DNA from: a beta proteobacterium CB | GTDB taxonomy: Bacteria > Pseudomonadota > Gammaproteobacteria > Burkholderiales > Burkholderiaceae | Assembly (NCBI GenBank): GCA_000342265.1 | Contig: CP004348.1 | Span: 310,001-374,000 of the forward strand | DNA: 64,000 nucleotides | Direction: 5' to 3' | Shown here: positions 1 to 8,471 of the stretch, in pieces | Position numbering within the stretch: position 1 is the first letter of the stretch | How the letters are laid out: every line of letters begins with the position of its first letter | Made by a program: the position numbers and the translations under genes | The notes under the pieces: model-generated | Databases searched by the model: none | The model's input: the letters and a program-made list of their open reading frames with translations, nothing else | What the model was told of the DNA's origin: nothing

Positions 1-1
1 C

Positions 2-181
2 TATCCGCAGTTAAAAAGTTTGTCTTGGCAACTCAATCACGACGTACTCTTAACTGATGAAGAAGCAATAGGTATTTATGAACGCAACAAGCGCTTTCTG
101 GAGATCTATGAGATTCAAGAGCATGAGAGGTTATTAATGCAGCGACTCATTGATGAGTATGGAATGGAGCAATTGCTCTGA
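2..181 (+). CDS. 3' end of an unidentified gene (5' truncated by window edge)
   Basis: An open frame runs from the window edge for 59 codons to a TGA at 179-181. The visible residues are rich in Glu, Leu and Arg and look helical, with no motif I recognise. The frame stays open without rare stretches, which supports coding. It converges on the Doc gene on the other strand with only 8 bases between the two stops. No function is assigned. Confidence 0.5.
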   Translation, partial: YPQLKSLSWQLNHDVLLTDEEAIGIYERNKRFLEIYEIQEHERLLMQRLIDEYGMEQLL

Positions 182-189
182 TAATTCGT

Positions 190-555
190 CTATTTGCAGA
201 TAGTTCGGAGCCATGCATCAATATGGTCGAACTTTAGTTCCTGCGCTTTGAACATGTGCATTATCTGACGGTAGGCCTCTATCGAATCTGTATTGAGTTT
301 TTTATTGTTTATGCGCAAAAAAGTATCCATTGCAGCAAAGGCAATTCTTTTATTGCCATCAATGAAGGGGTGGTTAATGATGAGACTCTCAAACAATGCT
401 GCTGCTTGAGAAATGACATCTGGGTAATAGCCTGATTGAGGACGCATAAGCGCTGCCTCAAGACTCGCTTTGTCTCTTAATCCTGGTGATCCACCAAATC
501 TATTAATCAAGACACCGTGCATCAGCAGGATGTCTTGCATGGTAATAAAAAGCAT
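190..555 (-). CDS. doc: Doc-type (Fic-fold) toxin, death-on-curing family
   Basis: The 121-residue protein carries HPFIDGNKR at residues 62-70, the Doc form of the Fic motif. In true Fic AMP-transferases the Lys of GNKR is the second Gly of GNGR. Doc of phage P1 inactivates elongation factor Tu by phosphorylation, so a growth-arresting kinase activity is the likely role; this is family knowledge. The length is normal for Doc. The start ATG overlaps the stop of the upstream antitoxin gene by one base, so the two are translationally coupled in the usual antitoxin-first order. Confidence 0.88.
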   Translation of the reverse strand: MLFITMQDILLMHGVLINRFGGSPGLRDKASLEAALMRPQSGYYPDVISQAAALFESLIINHPFIDGNKRIAFAAMDTFLRINNKKLNTDSIEAYRQIMHMFKAQELKFDHIDAWLRTICK

Positions 556-785
556 TACTTGGCAAGCTCTTTATATAGATCCTCAAACTCATGCAGGCTT
601 TGTGCAAAGCTTGCGATTACCTGGCGCTCGGGGGTTAGTGCCCCCTTTTTGTTAAGAAAATCACGAAATGCTTCATCCAAAACCGCATGAAACTTTTTCC
701 CCTCTACCTCGGCAATTTGGCGCAAGGTATTTAGTATCTCGGGATTAGCTTGAGATGAAAATTTGCTTAAAAGAATGCTGCCCAT
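555..785 (-). CDS. Antitoxin partner of Doc (ribbon-helix-helix-like)
   Basis: A 76-residue protein lies directly upstream of the Doc toxin and overlaps it by one base, the position of an antitoxin. The N-terminal half has a short strand followed by two helices, as in ribbon-helix-helix DNA-binding antitoxins. The C-terminal part (residues 50-76) is acidic and helical and would be the toxin-binding tail. It does not look like Phd, the classical Doc partner. The pairing is supported by position; the RHH fold is inferred from length and pattern only. Confidence 0.65.
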   Translation of the reverse strand: MGSILLSKFSSQANPEILNTLRQIAEVEGKKFHAVLDEAFRDFLNKKGALTPERQVIASFAQSLHEFEDLYKELAK

Positions 786-869
786 AAATTGATTCCAGTA
801 GTTTTCATTATTTTTCTTGAAATTTCATGAAAAATCAAGAAATTATTGAAAATGGCTCAAATTGGGGGT

Positions 870-1241
870 TTAAAGCTGAAACTCTCTGTAATGCCTATAT
901 AGATTGGCAATCGATGCAAAGCCCAAAACAACAATCAGCACGGCAAAAAGATAGTCAATCGTCAGGTAGGTAAACACGCCTGCTTGAATGGCAATAGCTG
1001 CAGCAATAAAGGCAGCTATTGCGCCTAGCACTACTAACTTGAAGTTGGGGATAAATGCACCCAGAGTAATGGCAACAAATAGCAAAATTAGTTCAGAAAC
1101 CAATTGATCCGCCATTAAGAAGATGCCGTTGGTGAACTCTGGGTTAGTCAGCTTGCCAACGATGGCAAGTACAAGAATGCTGCCCAGTACTGCAAAGTTG
1201 AGTTTTGCCTTCTTGAGAATGGTGAGAAGTTGATCATTCAT
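870..1241 (-). CDS. Small integral membrane protein, function unknown
   Basis: The 123-residue protein has three or four hydrophobic stretches (about residues 15-32, 48-65, 68-88 and 92-110) and a basic C-terminus with several Arg and His, so it is probably an inner-membrane protein. I recognise no family motif. It lies 39 bases downstream of another small membrane protein on the same strand, and the two may be co-transcribed. Confidence 0.6.
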   Translation of the reverse strand: MNDQLLTILKKAKLNFAVLGSILVLAIVGKLTNPEFTNGIFLMADQLVSELILLFVAITLGAFIPNFKLVVLGAIAAFIAAAIAIQAGVFTYLTIDYLFAVLIVVLGFASIANLYRHYREFQL

Positions 1242-1280
1242 GAGGGCGCATTATTCCTGGTTTCTTGCTTGTCTTGGTGC

Positions 1281-1508
1281 TTAGTAATTAGGACTGCCGC
1301 TGAAAACAAAGCTGATGCCAATCCACAGGAGGATGAAGGCGATCAAAATAGTGAAGCTAATTTTCTTCAGAAAATACTCTAAAGTATCCATATAAGCTTC
1401 ATCGTTGCGACCAAAGTAATGGTCAAAACGTTTCCAGACTAATCGACCCACTACAAGTGGCAATAACATGGCAACAATGCCAAGAACAACGGTGAGAGTG
1501 GTATCCAT
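1281..1508 (-). CDS. Small membrane protein, two predicted helices
   Basis: A 75-residue protein with hydrophobic segments at about residues 5-24 and 50-70. A polar loop between them contains several Asp, Glu, Arg and Tyr. The first helix ends in positively charged residues, which suggests a cytoplasmic loop. No family is recognised. It precedes the 870-1241 membrane protein on the same strand. Confidence 0.55.
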   Translation of the reverse strand: MDTTLTVVLGIVAMLLPLVVGRLVWKRFDHYFGRNDEAYMDTLEYFLKKISFTILIAFILLWIGISFVFSGSPNY

Positions 1509-1693
1509 CTAAATTCAATACTTTCTTATGCCGGTGGCTAGTTACTAGCCATATAAAAGAAGTAAGAATACCCGTTTTTCTTGGCTAACTATTGCGCTTA
1601 AGGGGCTTGCTTAGTCCTATTTATGCTCTAAAACCCTGAGATAATGGATGAACTAGAGTTTTTTAACAGCCAATTTTCTTCGAAAGCCTGCAA

Positions 1694-2272
1694 ATGACTG
1701 ATTTATCCCTGACGCAAATCAAAGAAATCCGCGCTGCTGTTTTGGGTGCCGCTGCAAAAGTGCCGGGTATTCTGATTGGTATGGGGGTTTTGTTTATTAC
1801 CCTAGGGATGATTGGGGTTGCAGGCCAGACACTATTTTCATTTGTCACTATTAATGTATTGGGCGCATTCTTGATTTTTGGTGGTGTAGTGCAATTTGCC
1901 CATGCGCTCAAATCCAAAGGCTGGAGAAGTGTTGGAGTTCAGGTGGTGTTGGCTGTTTTGTATATTGCCGCTGGTGTCTACACTTGGGCATTCCCGATTC
2001 CCGCTCTAGAGGCAATTACCCTCTGGCTTGCAGCAATCTTTTTTGTGACTGGATTCTTGCGTCTGATCTCCGCATTTCAGCATCGCCATTTCCGCGAATG
2101 GTTTTGGTTGGTGTTGTCATCCGCTATCTCTATTCTGATGGGCGTACTCATCATGAATGGTTATCCACAGACTAGTTTATGGTTGCCTGGCTTGCTCATT
2201 GCAATTGAATTGCTCTTACAGGGCTGGTCATTGCTTTTCTTGGGCTTGGCTGCACGTTCATTGACTCGGTAA
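1694..2272 (+). CDS. HdeD family membrane protein (DUF308)
   Basis: The 192-residue protein has six evenly spaced hydrophobic helices arranged as a repeat of short Gly-rich segments, the pattern of HdeD/DUF308 proteins. E. coli HdeD takes part in acid resistance at high cell density; the role of the wider family is not settled. The length matches the family. The start ATG follows an AT-rich intergenic region. The next gene starts 24 bases downstream and may be in the same transcript. Confidence 0.72.
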   Translation: MTDLSLTQIKEIRAAVLGAAAKVPGILIGMGVLFITLGMIGVAGQTLFSFVTINVLGAFLIFGGVVQFAHALKSKGWRSVGVQVVLAVLYIAAGVYTWAFPIPALEAITLWLAAIFFVTGFLRLISAFQHRHFREWFWLVLSSAISILMGVLIMNGYPQTSLWLPGLLIAIELLLQGWSLLFLGLAARSLTR

Positions 2273-2296
2273 CTCTGGGATCTATTTAGGAGATTA

Positions 2297-2482
2297 ATGA
2301 CTATGACAATGAAAAAAACAGACCTCTATAAAAACCTTGCTCTGACTACTGCTCAGCGCATGAAAAATGCTGCAAAGACCCCAAAGCCTGGTGCAGCAGA
2401 GCGTATTGCAAAAACCAAAAAAGAGCTTGCTAGTAGTAATCCCATGCTGGCCTCTTTAATGGGTAAGACTAAATCCAAGTAG
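2297..2482 (+). CDS. Small basic protein, function unknown
   Basis: A 61-residue Lys-rich protein. An AGGAGA sequence just upstream of the ATG is a strong ribosome-binding site, which supports real translation. The sequence is soluble, Ala/Lys-rich and probably helical or disordered, with no recognised domain. It sits between the HdeD-like gene and an acyltransferase on the same strand. Confidence 0.6.
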   Translation: MTMTMKKTDLYKNLALTTAQRMKNAAKTPKPGAAERIAKTKKELASSNPMLASLMGKTKSK

Positions 2483-2495
2483 TTCTTAGCAACTC

Positions 2496-3566
2496 TTGAA
2501 GCAAGCCTCCCCACTATTTCTGATAGATCTACTGAAGGTCTTTGCTGCTTTAGTCATCATCCTGCATCATCTTTCTAGCTATGGTCAGATTGCAGAAGAT
2601 GCACGAGCATTTTTGCCAAGCATCATGAATTGGCTATTTGAATATGGCCGCTTTGCAGTCCAAATCTTTTTAGTGATGGCGGGGTACTTAGCGACGCAGT
2701 CCCTAAATCGTTACGTTACTAGCAAATTTAGTGGCCAAAATTTACTCCGGCTCATCGTCAATCGCTATCTGCGATTGTTCGCCCCTTATATAGCCGCGCT
2801 GATGTTCACTATCTTTTGCGCCTGGATTGCGCGCTTCTGGGTAAGCGACGAATTTGTTGGTGAAACAGAAACCTTAGGGCAATTTGTTGCGCATGTATTT
2901 TTCTTGCAAGGTATCTTAGGCTTGGATTCAATCTCGGCAGGCGCTTGGTATGTTGCGATCGACTGGCAGCTGTATTCAGTCTTAGCAATTTTGCTGATTT
3001 CTTTTTCCTCTTACCAAACTTTGATTTGGTTGCTGAGTATTGTTGCAGTGTGCTCTTTGCTGTATTTCAATCGTTCTGGTCAGTACGAAGCCTACTTCAT
3101 TTATTTTCTAGGTTCATATACCTTGGGCATGTTGGCTTATCTTGCTAAGAACTATTCAGATCAAAAAATCAGAGTCTTGGCGAAATGCTTACTCATTGCG
3201 ATTGGCGTGATCATTGCAATCTCTTCCCTGCAGGAGCTATGGGGACGCAATGTTTTGGCTTGGTGCGTCGCTTTACTATTATCGCTATGGGGTAACGCTA
3301 GCTATCCACTAGCTCATCAAGGTGGCATGAGCATCCAGAAGAGAATCTTGCAGGCGATTGCTTGGGGTAGTCAGCGTTCGTACAGCGCTTTTTTGATTCA
3401 CTTCGCGTTTATTCTGTTAGCCAACACGCTCTATATAGCCTGGGGATGGCATACACATGCTAGTGGTGCTATTGGCTTGATGTTGCTGGCGCTAATTTGC
3501 AGTGTGATCACCGCCAACTATCTGTATCGCTGGGTTGAGCTCCCTGCAACTAGGCTCAAAATCTAA
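2496..3566 (+). CDS. Acyltransferase 3 family membrane protein (OafA/YrhL type)
   Basis: The 356-residue protein has about ten hydrophobic helices and the family N-terminus, in which helix 1 ends in paired His residues (IILHHLSS) followed by an FFAVQIF-like second helix. The family transfers acyl groups, often acetyl, to cell-surface sugars or lipids at the inner membrane. The substrate cannot be told from the sequence. The start is TTG at 2496: an in-frame stop lies three codons upstream and no ATG is available. The gene converges on darP with 2 bases between them. Confidence 0.85.
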   Translation: MKQASPLFLIDLLKVFAALVIILHHLSSYGQIAEDARAFLPSIMNWLFEYGRFAVQIFLVMAGYLATQSLNRYVTSKFSGQNLLRLIVNRYLRLFAPYIAALMFTIFCAWIARFWVSDEFVGETETLGQFVAHVFFLQGILGLDSISAGAWYVAIDWQLYSVLAILLISFSSYQTLIWLLSIVAVCSLLYFNRSGQYEAYFIYFLGSYTLGMLAYLAKNYSDQKIRVLAKCLLIAIGVIIAISSLQELWGRNVLAWCVALLLSLWGNASYPLAHQGGMSIQKRILQAIAWGSQRSYSAFLIHFAFILLANTLYIAWGWHTHASGAIGLMLLALICSVITANYLYRWVELPATRLKI

Positions 3567-3568
3567 AG

Positions 3569-4096
3569 CTAAATACCCATATCCTTGAGGACGCGAAAGA
3601 TTTCGCGATAGGCCTTAGGAGGTTTATTGGCCTCTTTTTCTTTACGCGCATTACGGATGAGTGTGCGCATATTTTGAATATCCATATCGGGATATTGTTC
3701 AATCATCTTGGTAAAGGTTTCATCATTGGCAATCAATCGATCGCGATAAGACTCGAGATGATGAAGCTTTGCAGTCTCTGCCTTACTAACGCCCTGGATG
3801 GCATCTAAGCGTTTTTGAATGGCATCAAGCTCTTCTTCATCCAAAAAGCGCATGAGTTTGCCAAGGTATTGCTTGTGGCGACGAATCGCCTCAAAACTTT
3901 TAATCTTGTTTGTTTCCGCAATCGCTGCCTTAATCGCCTCATCCAAGGGAATAGTCTTTAAAGCATCGCTGCTGAGTGCCGCTAGAACCTCGGCCAGCTT
4001 TTGGCGCTCAGTCATCTGGCGCTTTAGCTCGGATTTGCTGGGACCCTCATCAAGATCTTCCTTCTTGGGGGTGCGGTTCTTTTCATTGACATGCAT
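3569..4096 (-). CDS. darP: DarP (YjgA, DUF615), 50S ribosomal subunit maturation factor
   Basis: The 175-residue, highly charged helical protein matches the YjgA/DUF615 family. Markers are the SKSELKR start, the conserved RRHKQYLGKLMR segment near the middle and a C-terminal RxIFRxL motif. DarP promotes late assembly of the large ribosomal subunit in E. coli. The length is typical. The N-terminus is acidic and probably flexible. Confidence 0.92.
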   Translation of the reverse strand: MHVNEKNRTPKKEDLDEGPSKSELKRQMTERQKLAEVLAALSSDALKTIPLDEAIKAAIAETNKIKSFEAIRRHKQYLGKLMRFLDEEELDAIQKRLDAIQGVSKAETAKLHHLESYRDRLIANDETFTKMIEQYPDMDIQNMRTLIRNARKEKEANKPPKAYREIFRVLKDMGI

Positions 4097-4127
4097 GGAG
4101 CTATTTTAGACGGGTATTGGACTTTAG

Positions 4128-4340
4128 CTATTCTTTATTGATTTTCTGTTTTAGTAATTTCAGATCAGCGCTAGAAAATAACTGGTTTCGTCCAATGATT
4201 GATGAAGGCTTTAATCTGCCGGTCTGTACATATCTACGTAAGGTAGTAAGCGAGATCTCGAGAAATTCTGCAGCTTCTTCCGCTGAAAAGGTGGCGGTTC
4301 TTAGGTGTCCAAATACTTGCTCATGATTTATGGCTTGCAT
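4128..4340 (-). CDS. Small helix-turn-helix DNA-binding protein (excisionase/MerR-like)
   Basis: The 70-residue protein is almost entirely one HTH_17-type winged helix. It carries FSAEEAAEFLEIS, then TLRRYVQTGRLKPS and a wing with GRNQLFSSADL. Such domains occur in excisionases and in short regulators. No integrase or toxin lies next to it, so it may be a stand-alone regulator or the remnant of a mobile element. Confidence 0.75.
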   Translation of the reverse strand: MQAINHEQVFGHLRTATFSAEEAAEFLEISLTTLRRYVQTGRLKPSSIIGRNQLFSSADLKLLKQKINKE

Positions 4341-4431
4341 TTGCTTTATAGCTCCATCAAGAATTAAGTCGAGATTACATTTTAGTAAATAATAGATACT
4401 ACGAACTAAATGGTTACTCTTTATTAAGCAT

Positions 4432-6075
4432 ATGACTCAAACCCCTCTTCAAAACACCTACGACTACATCATCATTGGAGCTGGTAGTGCAGGCTGCATG
4501 TTGGCCAAGCGCCTGACTGAGAGTCCCGCTAAACGCGTGCTATTAATCGAGGCTGGCAAGAACGACAATTACATCTGGATACACGTTCCAGTTGGCTACT
4601 TATATTGCATTGACAACCCAAGGGCAGATTGGCGCTTTAAGACTGCTGCTGAAAAAGGTCTCAACGGTCGTTCCTTACTATATCCACGCGGTAGAGTTTT
4701 GGGTGGCTGTTCATCGATCAACGGCATGATCTACATGCGTGGTCAAACAGGTGACTATGACTCTTGGGTTAAGGCAACAGGCGATGAGTCTTGGTCTTGG
4801 GAAAACGCGCTACGTCGCTATAAATCATTCGAGGATTATCACGGCGCCGCTAATCAGTGGCATAGCAAAGGTGGTGAGTGGACAGTTTCTAAGCAGCGCT
4901 TGCGTTGGCCCATCATGGATGTCTTTAGAGAGGCCGCAGTACAAGCAGGCATCCCATCATCAGATGACTTTAACCAAGGCGACAACTTTGGTGTCGGTTA
5001 CTTCGACGTGAGTCAGCGCAAAGGTTGGCGCCTCAATACCTCTAAAGCATTTTTGCGTGACGCTGCCAAGCGCCCCAATCTCACAGTGATTACCGAGGCT
5101 GTGGTCAATAAATTATTGATCGATGCCAATAGCAAAGATTGCTACGGAGTCCAATACATTCAGAATGGCAAAACCGTAGACGTACATTGCAGCAATGACA
5201 ATGCGGGTTCACGAGGCGAAGTCATTTTGAGTGCAGGTGCTATTGGTAGTGTGCAGGTCTTGGAGCGCTCAGGCCTTGGATCAGCTGCGCATCTTCAGAA
5301 GCTGGGTATTCCGGTGATTGCAGATTTGCCTGGTGTGGGCGAGAACTTGCAAGACCATTTGCAGTTGCGTATGATCTACAAGGTCAATGGCATCAAGACT
5401 TTAAACACCAAAGCGAATTCTTTATTAGGCAAGTTAATGATTGGTATGGAGTATGTGTTCAAGCGTTCTGGCCCGATGTCAATGGCCCCATCGCAGCTAG
5501 GCGCTTTTGCATACAGCTCGCCTGACCAGCCTTCAGCAAATGTGGAGTATCACGTACAACCACTATCACTGGAAAAGTTTGGTGAAGACTTACATTCTTT
5601 TAATGCGATTACTGCTAGCGTTTGTAATCTACGTCCAACATCTCGCGGTAGTGTGCACATCAACTCGATCGATCCAGAAGCGCCCCCAGTCATTGCACCA
5701 AACTATTTATCGACCGATGAAGATCGTCAGGTAGCGGCAGACTCATTGCGCTTGACACGCAAGATTGTGGAAAGCCCGGCACTCAAGCCATACACACCAG
5801 ATGAGTACAAACCTGGCAAGCAATATCAAACCGACGAAGAGCTGATCAAAGCGGCTGGTGATATTGGTACGACGATTTTTCATCCAGTGGGTACTTGCAA
5901 GATGGGGCGCGACGATGATCCGATGGCGGTGCTCGATTCACAATTACGTGTGAGAGGTATTCAGCATCTGAGAGTAGTGGATGCTTCTGCAATGCCCACG
6001 ATTACTTCTGGCAATACTGCAGCACCGACTATGATGATTGCGCAACGCGCTGCTGAATTGTTAACGAGTGAGTAG
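4432..6075 (+). CDS. GMC family FAD-dependent oxidoreductase (choline/alcohol dehydrogenase-like)
   Basis: The 547-residue protein has the N-terminal FAD dinucleotide motif GAGSAG at residues 16-21. It also has the GMC signature region PRGRVLGGCSSINGM near residue 85 and the C-terminal catalytic segment with His484 (HPVGTCKMG) and Asn528 (SGNTAAP). GMC enzymes oxidise alcohols or choline using FAD. The substrate here is unknown: the sequence resembles BetA/AlkJ-type dehydrogenases, but no betaine genes are near. The eamA-like gene begins within its last eight bases, so the two form an operon. Confidence 0.9.
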   Translation: MTQTPLQNTYDYIIIGAGSAGCMLAKRLTESPAKRVLLIEAGKNDNYIWIHVPVGYLYCIDNPRADWRFKTAAEKGLNGRSLLYPRGRVLGGCSSINGMIYMRGQTGDYDSWVKATGDESWSWENALRRYKSFEDYHGAANQWHSKGGEWTVSKQRLRWPIMDVFREAAVQAGIPSSDDFNQGDNFGVGYFDVSQRKGWRLNTSKAFLRDAAKRPNLTVITEAVVNKLLIDANSKDCYGVQYIQNGKTVDVHCSNDNAGSRGEVILSAGAIGSVQVLERSGLGSAAHLQKLGIPVIADLPGVGENLQDHLQLRMIYKVNGIKTLNTKANSLLGKLMIGMEYVFKRSGPMSMAPSQLGAFAYSSPDQPSANVEYHVQPLSLEKFGEDLHSFNAITASVCNLRPTSRGSVHINSIDPEAPPVIAPNYLSTDEDRQVAADSLRLTRKIVESPALKPYTPDEYKPGKQYQTDEELIKAAGDIGTTIFHPVGTCKMGRDDDPMAVLDSQLRVRGIQHLRVVDASAMPTITSGNTAAPTMMIAQRAAELLTSE

Positions 6076-6997
6076 TCCAGAAAAACAAGGCAGTTCACAG
6101 CTGCACTCTGGGCTGCCAGCAAGCCACTTGTTGTTAGCTCTCGCTATTGTTGCGGTGTGGGGAACAAACTTTGTAGTCATCAAGATTTCTCTCGATAGTT
6201 TCCCGCCATTTTTCTTTGCAGCCCTGCGATACATCTTTGCTTTATTGCCAGTAGTATTTTTTATGCCCAAACCCAAAGTTTCTTGGGGAAATCTTTGCGT
6301 CTATGGCTTGGCAACCGGGGTAGGGCAGTTCGGCGTGATGTACTTTGCGATTGATGGACGCATTTCTCCAGGGCTTGCTTCTTTGGTTATTCAGACGCAG
6401 GTATTTTTTACGATCGGCTTTGCAATGTTCTTTGCTAAAGAAGGCCTGAGGCTATATCAGGCGTTGGCCGTTGCCGTGGCGATGACGGGCTTAGTAATTA
6501 TTGCACTGCACACCGATGCTGCAACGACCTTCTTAGGTTTAGCTTTGGTGGTTTTTGCAGGCTTCTCTTGGGGGGTTGCCAACACAGTGAGCCGCAGGGC
6601 CGGCGCTATCAATATGTTGTCTTATGTAGTTTGGGCAAGTGCATTCTCAATACCTCCTTTACTGCTCATTTCGCTCATCTTTGAGGGGGGCGCCAGCCAT
6701 TTATGGGAAATCAGCTTGGCAGCGTCAGCAGGCGCTTGGATGGGGGTGCTCTGGCAATCTTGGGCTAATACCCTATTTGGATATGCAGCTTGGGGCTGGC
6801 TGCTCTCGAAGCATCCAGCAGCTGTAGTGGCTCCTGCACCCTTATTAGTCCCCATCTTTGGCATGGGCGCATCCGCCTTCTTTTTGGGTGAGGCTTTGCC
6901 GCCGTGGAAAGTCGAAGCCGCAAGCTTGGTAATTGCCGGTCTAGTAATTAATCTTTTCTGGCCTACATTGCGAGCAAAAAGTCGTCAGTTTTTTTAA
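6068..6997 (+). CDS. EamA/DMT superfamily exporter
   Basis: The 309-residue protein has ten predicted helices in two EamA halves, with AIVAVWGTNFVVIK at the start of the first. It resembles E. coli EamA (YdeD), which exports O-acetylserine and cysteine, including the WQSWANTLFGYAAWGWLL segment in the second half. The substrate is inferred only. The start is a GTG overlapping the end of the GMC gene by eight bases. A hairpin overlapping its stop codon may end the transcript. Confidence 0.85.
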   Translation: MSSPEKQGSSQLHSGLPASHLLLALAIVAVWGTNFVVIKISLDSFPPFFFAALRYIFALLPVVFFMPKPKVSWGNLCVYGLATGVGQFGVMYFAIDGRISPGLASLVIQTQVFFTIGFAMFFAKEGLRLYQALAVAVAMTGLVIIALHTDAATTFLGLALVVFAGFSWGVANTVSRRAGAINMLSYVVWASAFSIPPLLLISLIFEGGASHLWEISLAASAGAWMGVLWQSWANTLFGYAAWGWLLSKHPAAVVAPAPLLVPIFGMGASAFFLGEALPPWKVEAASLVIAGLVINLFWPTLRAKSRQFF

Positions 6998-7007
6998 AAC
7001 GACTTTT
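6977..7007 (+). terminator. Candidate intrinsic terminator after the EamA-type gene
   Basis: The inverted repeat AAAAGTCGT (6977-6985) / ACGACTTTT (6999-7007) has a 13-base loop that contains a run of seven T and the stop codon. The right arm ends in four T. It is A+T-rich and weaker than the other terminators in the window. Confidence 0.5.
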
Positions 7008-7142
7008 ATCTCTAGGGGCTAATGTAAAACCCTAATACAAAGCCCTTTTTTTGCCCCTACATTGACTGTAAGATGGCTATTCGTTTCAAGTTGTATTTAA
7101 AAAAGAATTTATTTAATTAGCATTTTTAGTCATGGAGACTTT

Positions 7143-8327
7143 ATGAACATTCGTCATCACATTTTTGCGGTAGCTGCTGCTGCAATGTTAACAACAGGCG
7201 CTTACGCTGCCGATATCAAGTTGGGTGTTTCAGGCCCATTCACTGGCGGCTCCGCCTCAATGGGTGTGAGTATGCGTGATGGTGTGCGCTTGGCTGCAAA
7301 AGAAATCAATGCTGCTGGTGGTATTAACGGCAACAAAATCGTTTTGGTTGAGCGCGATGACGAAGCTAAAAACGAGCGCGGTGTACAAATCGCTCAAGAA
7401 TTGATTAACAACGAAAAAGTTGTTGCTACTTTGGGTTACATCAACACTGGCGTAGCATTGGCTTCACAGCGCTTCTATCAAGATGCCAAGATTCCAGTGA
7501 TGAACAACGTTGCTACTGGTTCAATCTTGACCAAGCAATTCCCTAACGCACCAGAAAATTACGTTTTCCGTAATGCTGCTCCTGACAACATCCAGGCTCC
7601 ATTGATTGCTAAAGAAGCGGTTGAGAAGCGTGGATTGAAGAGAGTAGCAATTTTGGCTGACTCTACAAACTACGGTCAGTTGGGTCGCGAAGACTTAGAG
7701 AAGGCATTGAAGGGCTATGGCGTAACACCAGTAGCAGTTGAGAAATTCAACATTGGTGACGTGGACATGACTTCACAATTGCTCAAAGCAAAAAATGCTG
7801 GTGCTGATGTGATTTTGACTTACGCAATTGGACCTGAGTTGGCACAAATCGCTAACGGTATGGCGAAGTTGGGCTGGAAGAAGCCAATGATCGGTTCATG
7901 GACATTGTCTATGGCCAGCTTTATTGATACAGCGGGTAAGAATGGTAACGGCGCATCAATGCCACAAACTTACATTCAAACTCCATCTACAACTGCTAAG
8001 CGTAAAGCTTTCCAAGCGGCTTACTTGGCCGAGTTCAAGCCAAAGAACAACAACATTGCATCTCCAGTTTCTGCAGCACAAGGATATGACTCTGTTTACC
8101 TCTTGGCAGCGGCGATCAAGCAAGCAAACAGCACAGAGGGACCAAAGATTGTTGCAGCATTGCAAGATCTGAAGACTCCAGTTGATGGCGTTGTGATTAC
8201 TTACAACAAGCCATTCTCTGCAACTGATCACGACGCAATCAAGATGAAAGATGTAGTGATGGGTGTGGTTGAAAATGGTCGCGTTGAGTTCTTGAATGCT
8301 GAGGACGCAACTCCTAAGAAGAAGTAA
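7143..8327 (+). CDS. Periplasmic binding protein of a branched-chain amino-acid type ABC transporter
   Basis: The 394-residue protein has an N-terminal signal peptide ending at about GAYAA (residues 19-23) and a Peripla_BP_6 fold. Markers are IKLGVSGPFTGGSASMG at the mature N-terminus and AAKEINAAGGINGNKI. It captures a small ligand, probably an amino acid or amide, in the periplasm for the downstream permease and ATPases. A GGAG ribosome-binding site precedes the ATG. Frequent common codons suggest high expression. A stem-loop separates it from the permease gene, as often seen where the binding protein is made in excess. Confidence 0.92.
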   Translation: MNIRHHIFAVAAAAMLTTGAYAADIKLGVSGPFTGGSASMGVSMRDGVRLAAKEINAAGGINGNKIVLVERDDEAKNERGVQIAQELINNEKVVATLGYINTGVALASQRFYQDAKIPVMNNVATGSILTKQFPNAPENYVFRNAAPDNIQAPLIAKEAVEKRGLKRVAILADSTNYGQLGREDLEKALKGYGVTPVAVEKFNIGDVDMTSQLLKAKNAGADVILTYAIGPELAQIANGMAKLGWKKPMIGSWTLSMASFIDTAGKNGNGASMPQTYIQTPSTTAKRKAFQAAYLAEFKPKNNNIASPVSAAQGYDSVYLLAAAIKQANSTEGPKIVAALQDLKTPVDGVVITYNKPFSATDHDAIKMKDVVMGVVENGRVEFLNAEDATPKKK

Positions 8328-8380
8328 TTTAGGTTTATTAGCAGGCAATCTGTATTCTTTATTGCACTGCAACATAAAAA

Positions 8381-8413
8381 AGCAAAACGCCGCCCACAAA
8401 GCGGTGTTTTGCT
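8381..8413 (+). terminator. Intercistronic stem-loop between binding protein and permease genes
   Basis: A 13-bp stem, AGCAAAACGCCGC (8381-8393) with its complement at 8401-8413 and one wobble pair, encloses a 7-base loop. An A-run precedes it and only TTTTGCTTA follows, so on this strand it would be a partial terminator or an mRNA-stability element. On the opposite strand it would end in a run of T. Confidence 0.65.
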
Positions 8414-8471
8414 TACAATGTCGGATTTGTTAATAAAACAGTTTTAAGTATTTTCTTTTAGGCCAATAAAA

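Noticed and set aside
7062..7100. Sigma-70 promoter for the binding-protein gene starting with TTGACT
   Set aside because: No acceptable -10 element lies at 16-18 bases from it.
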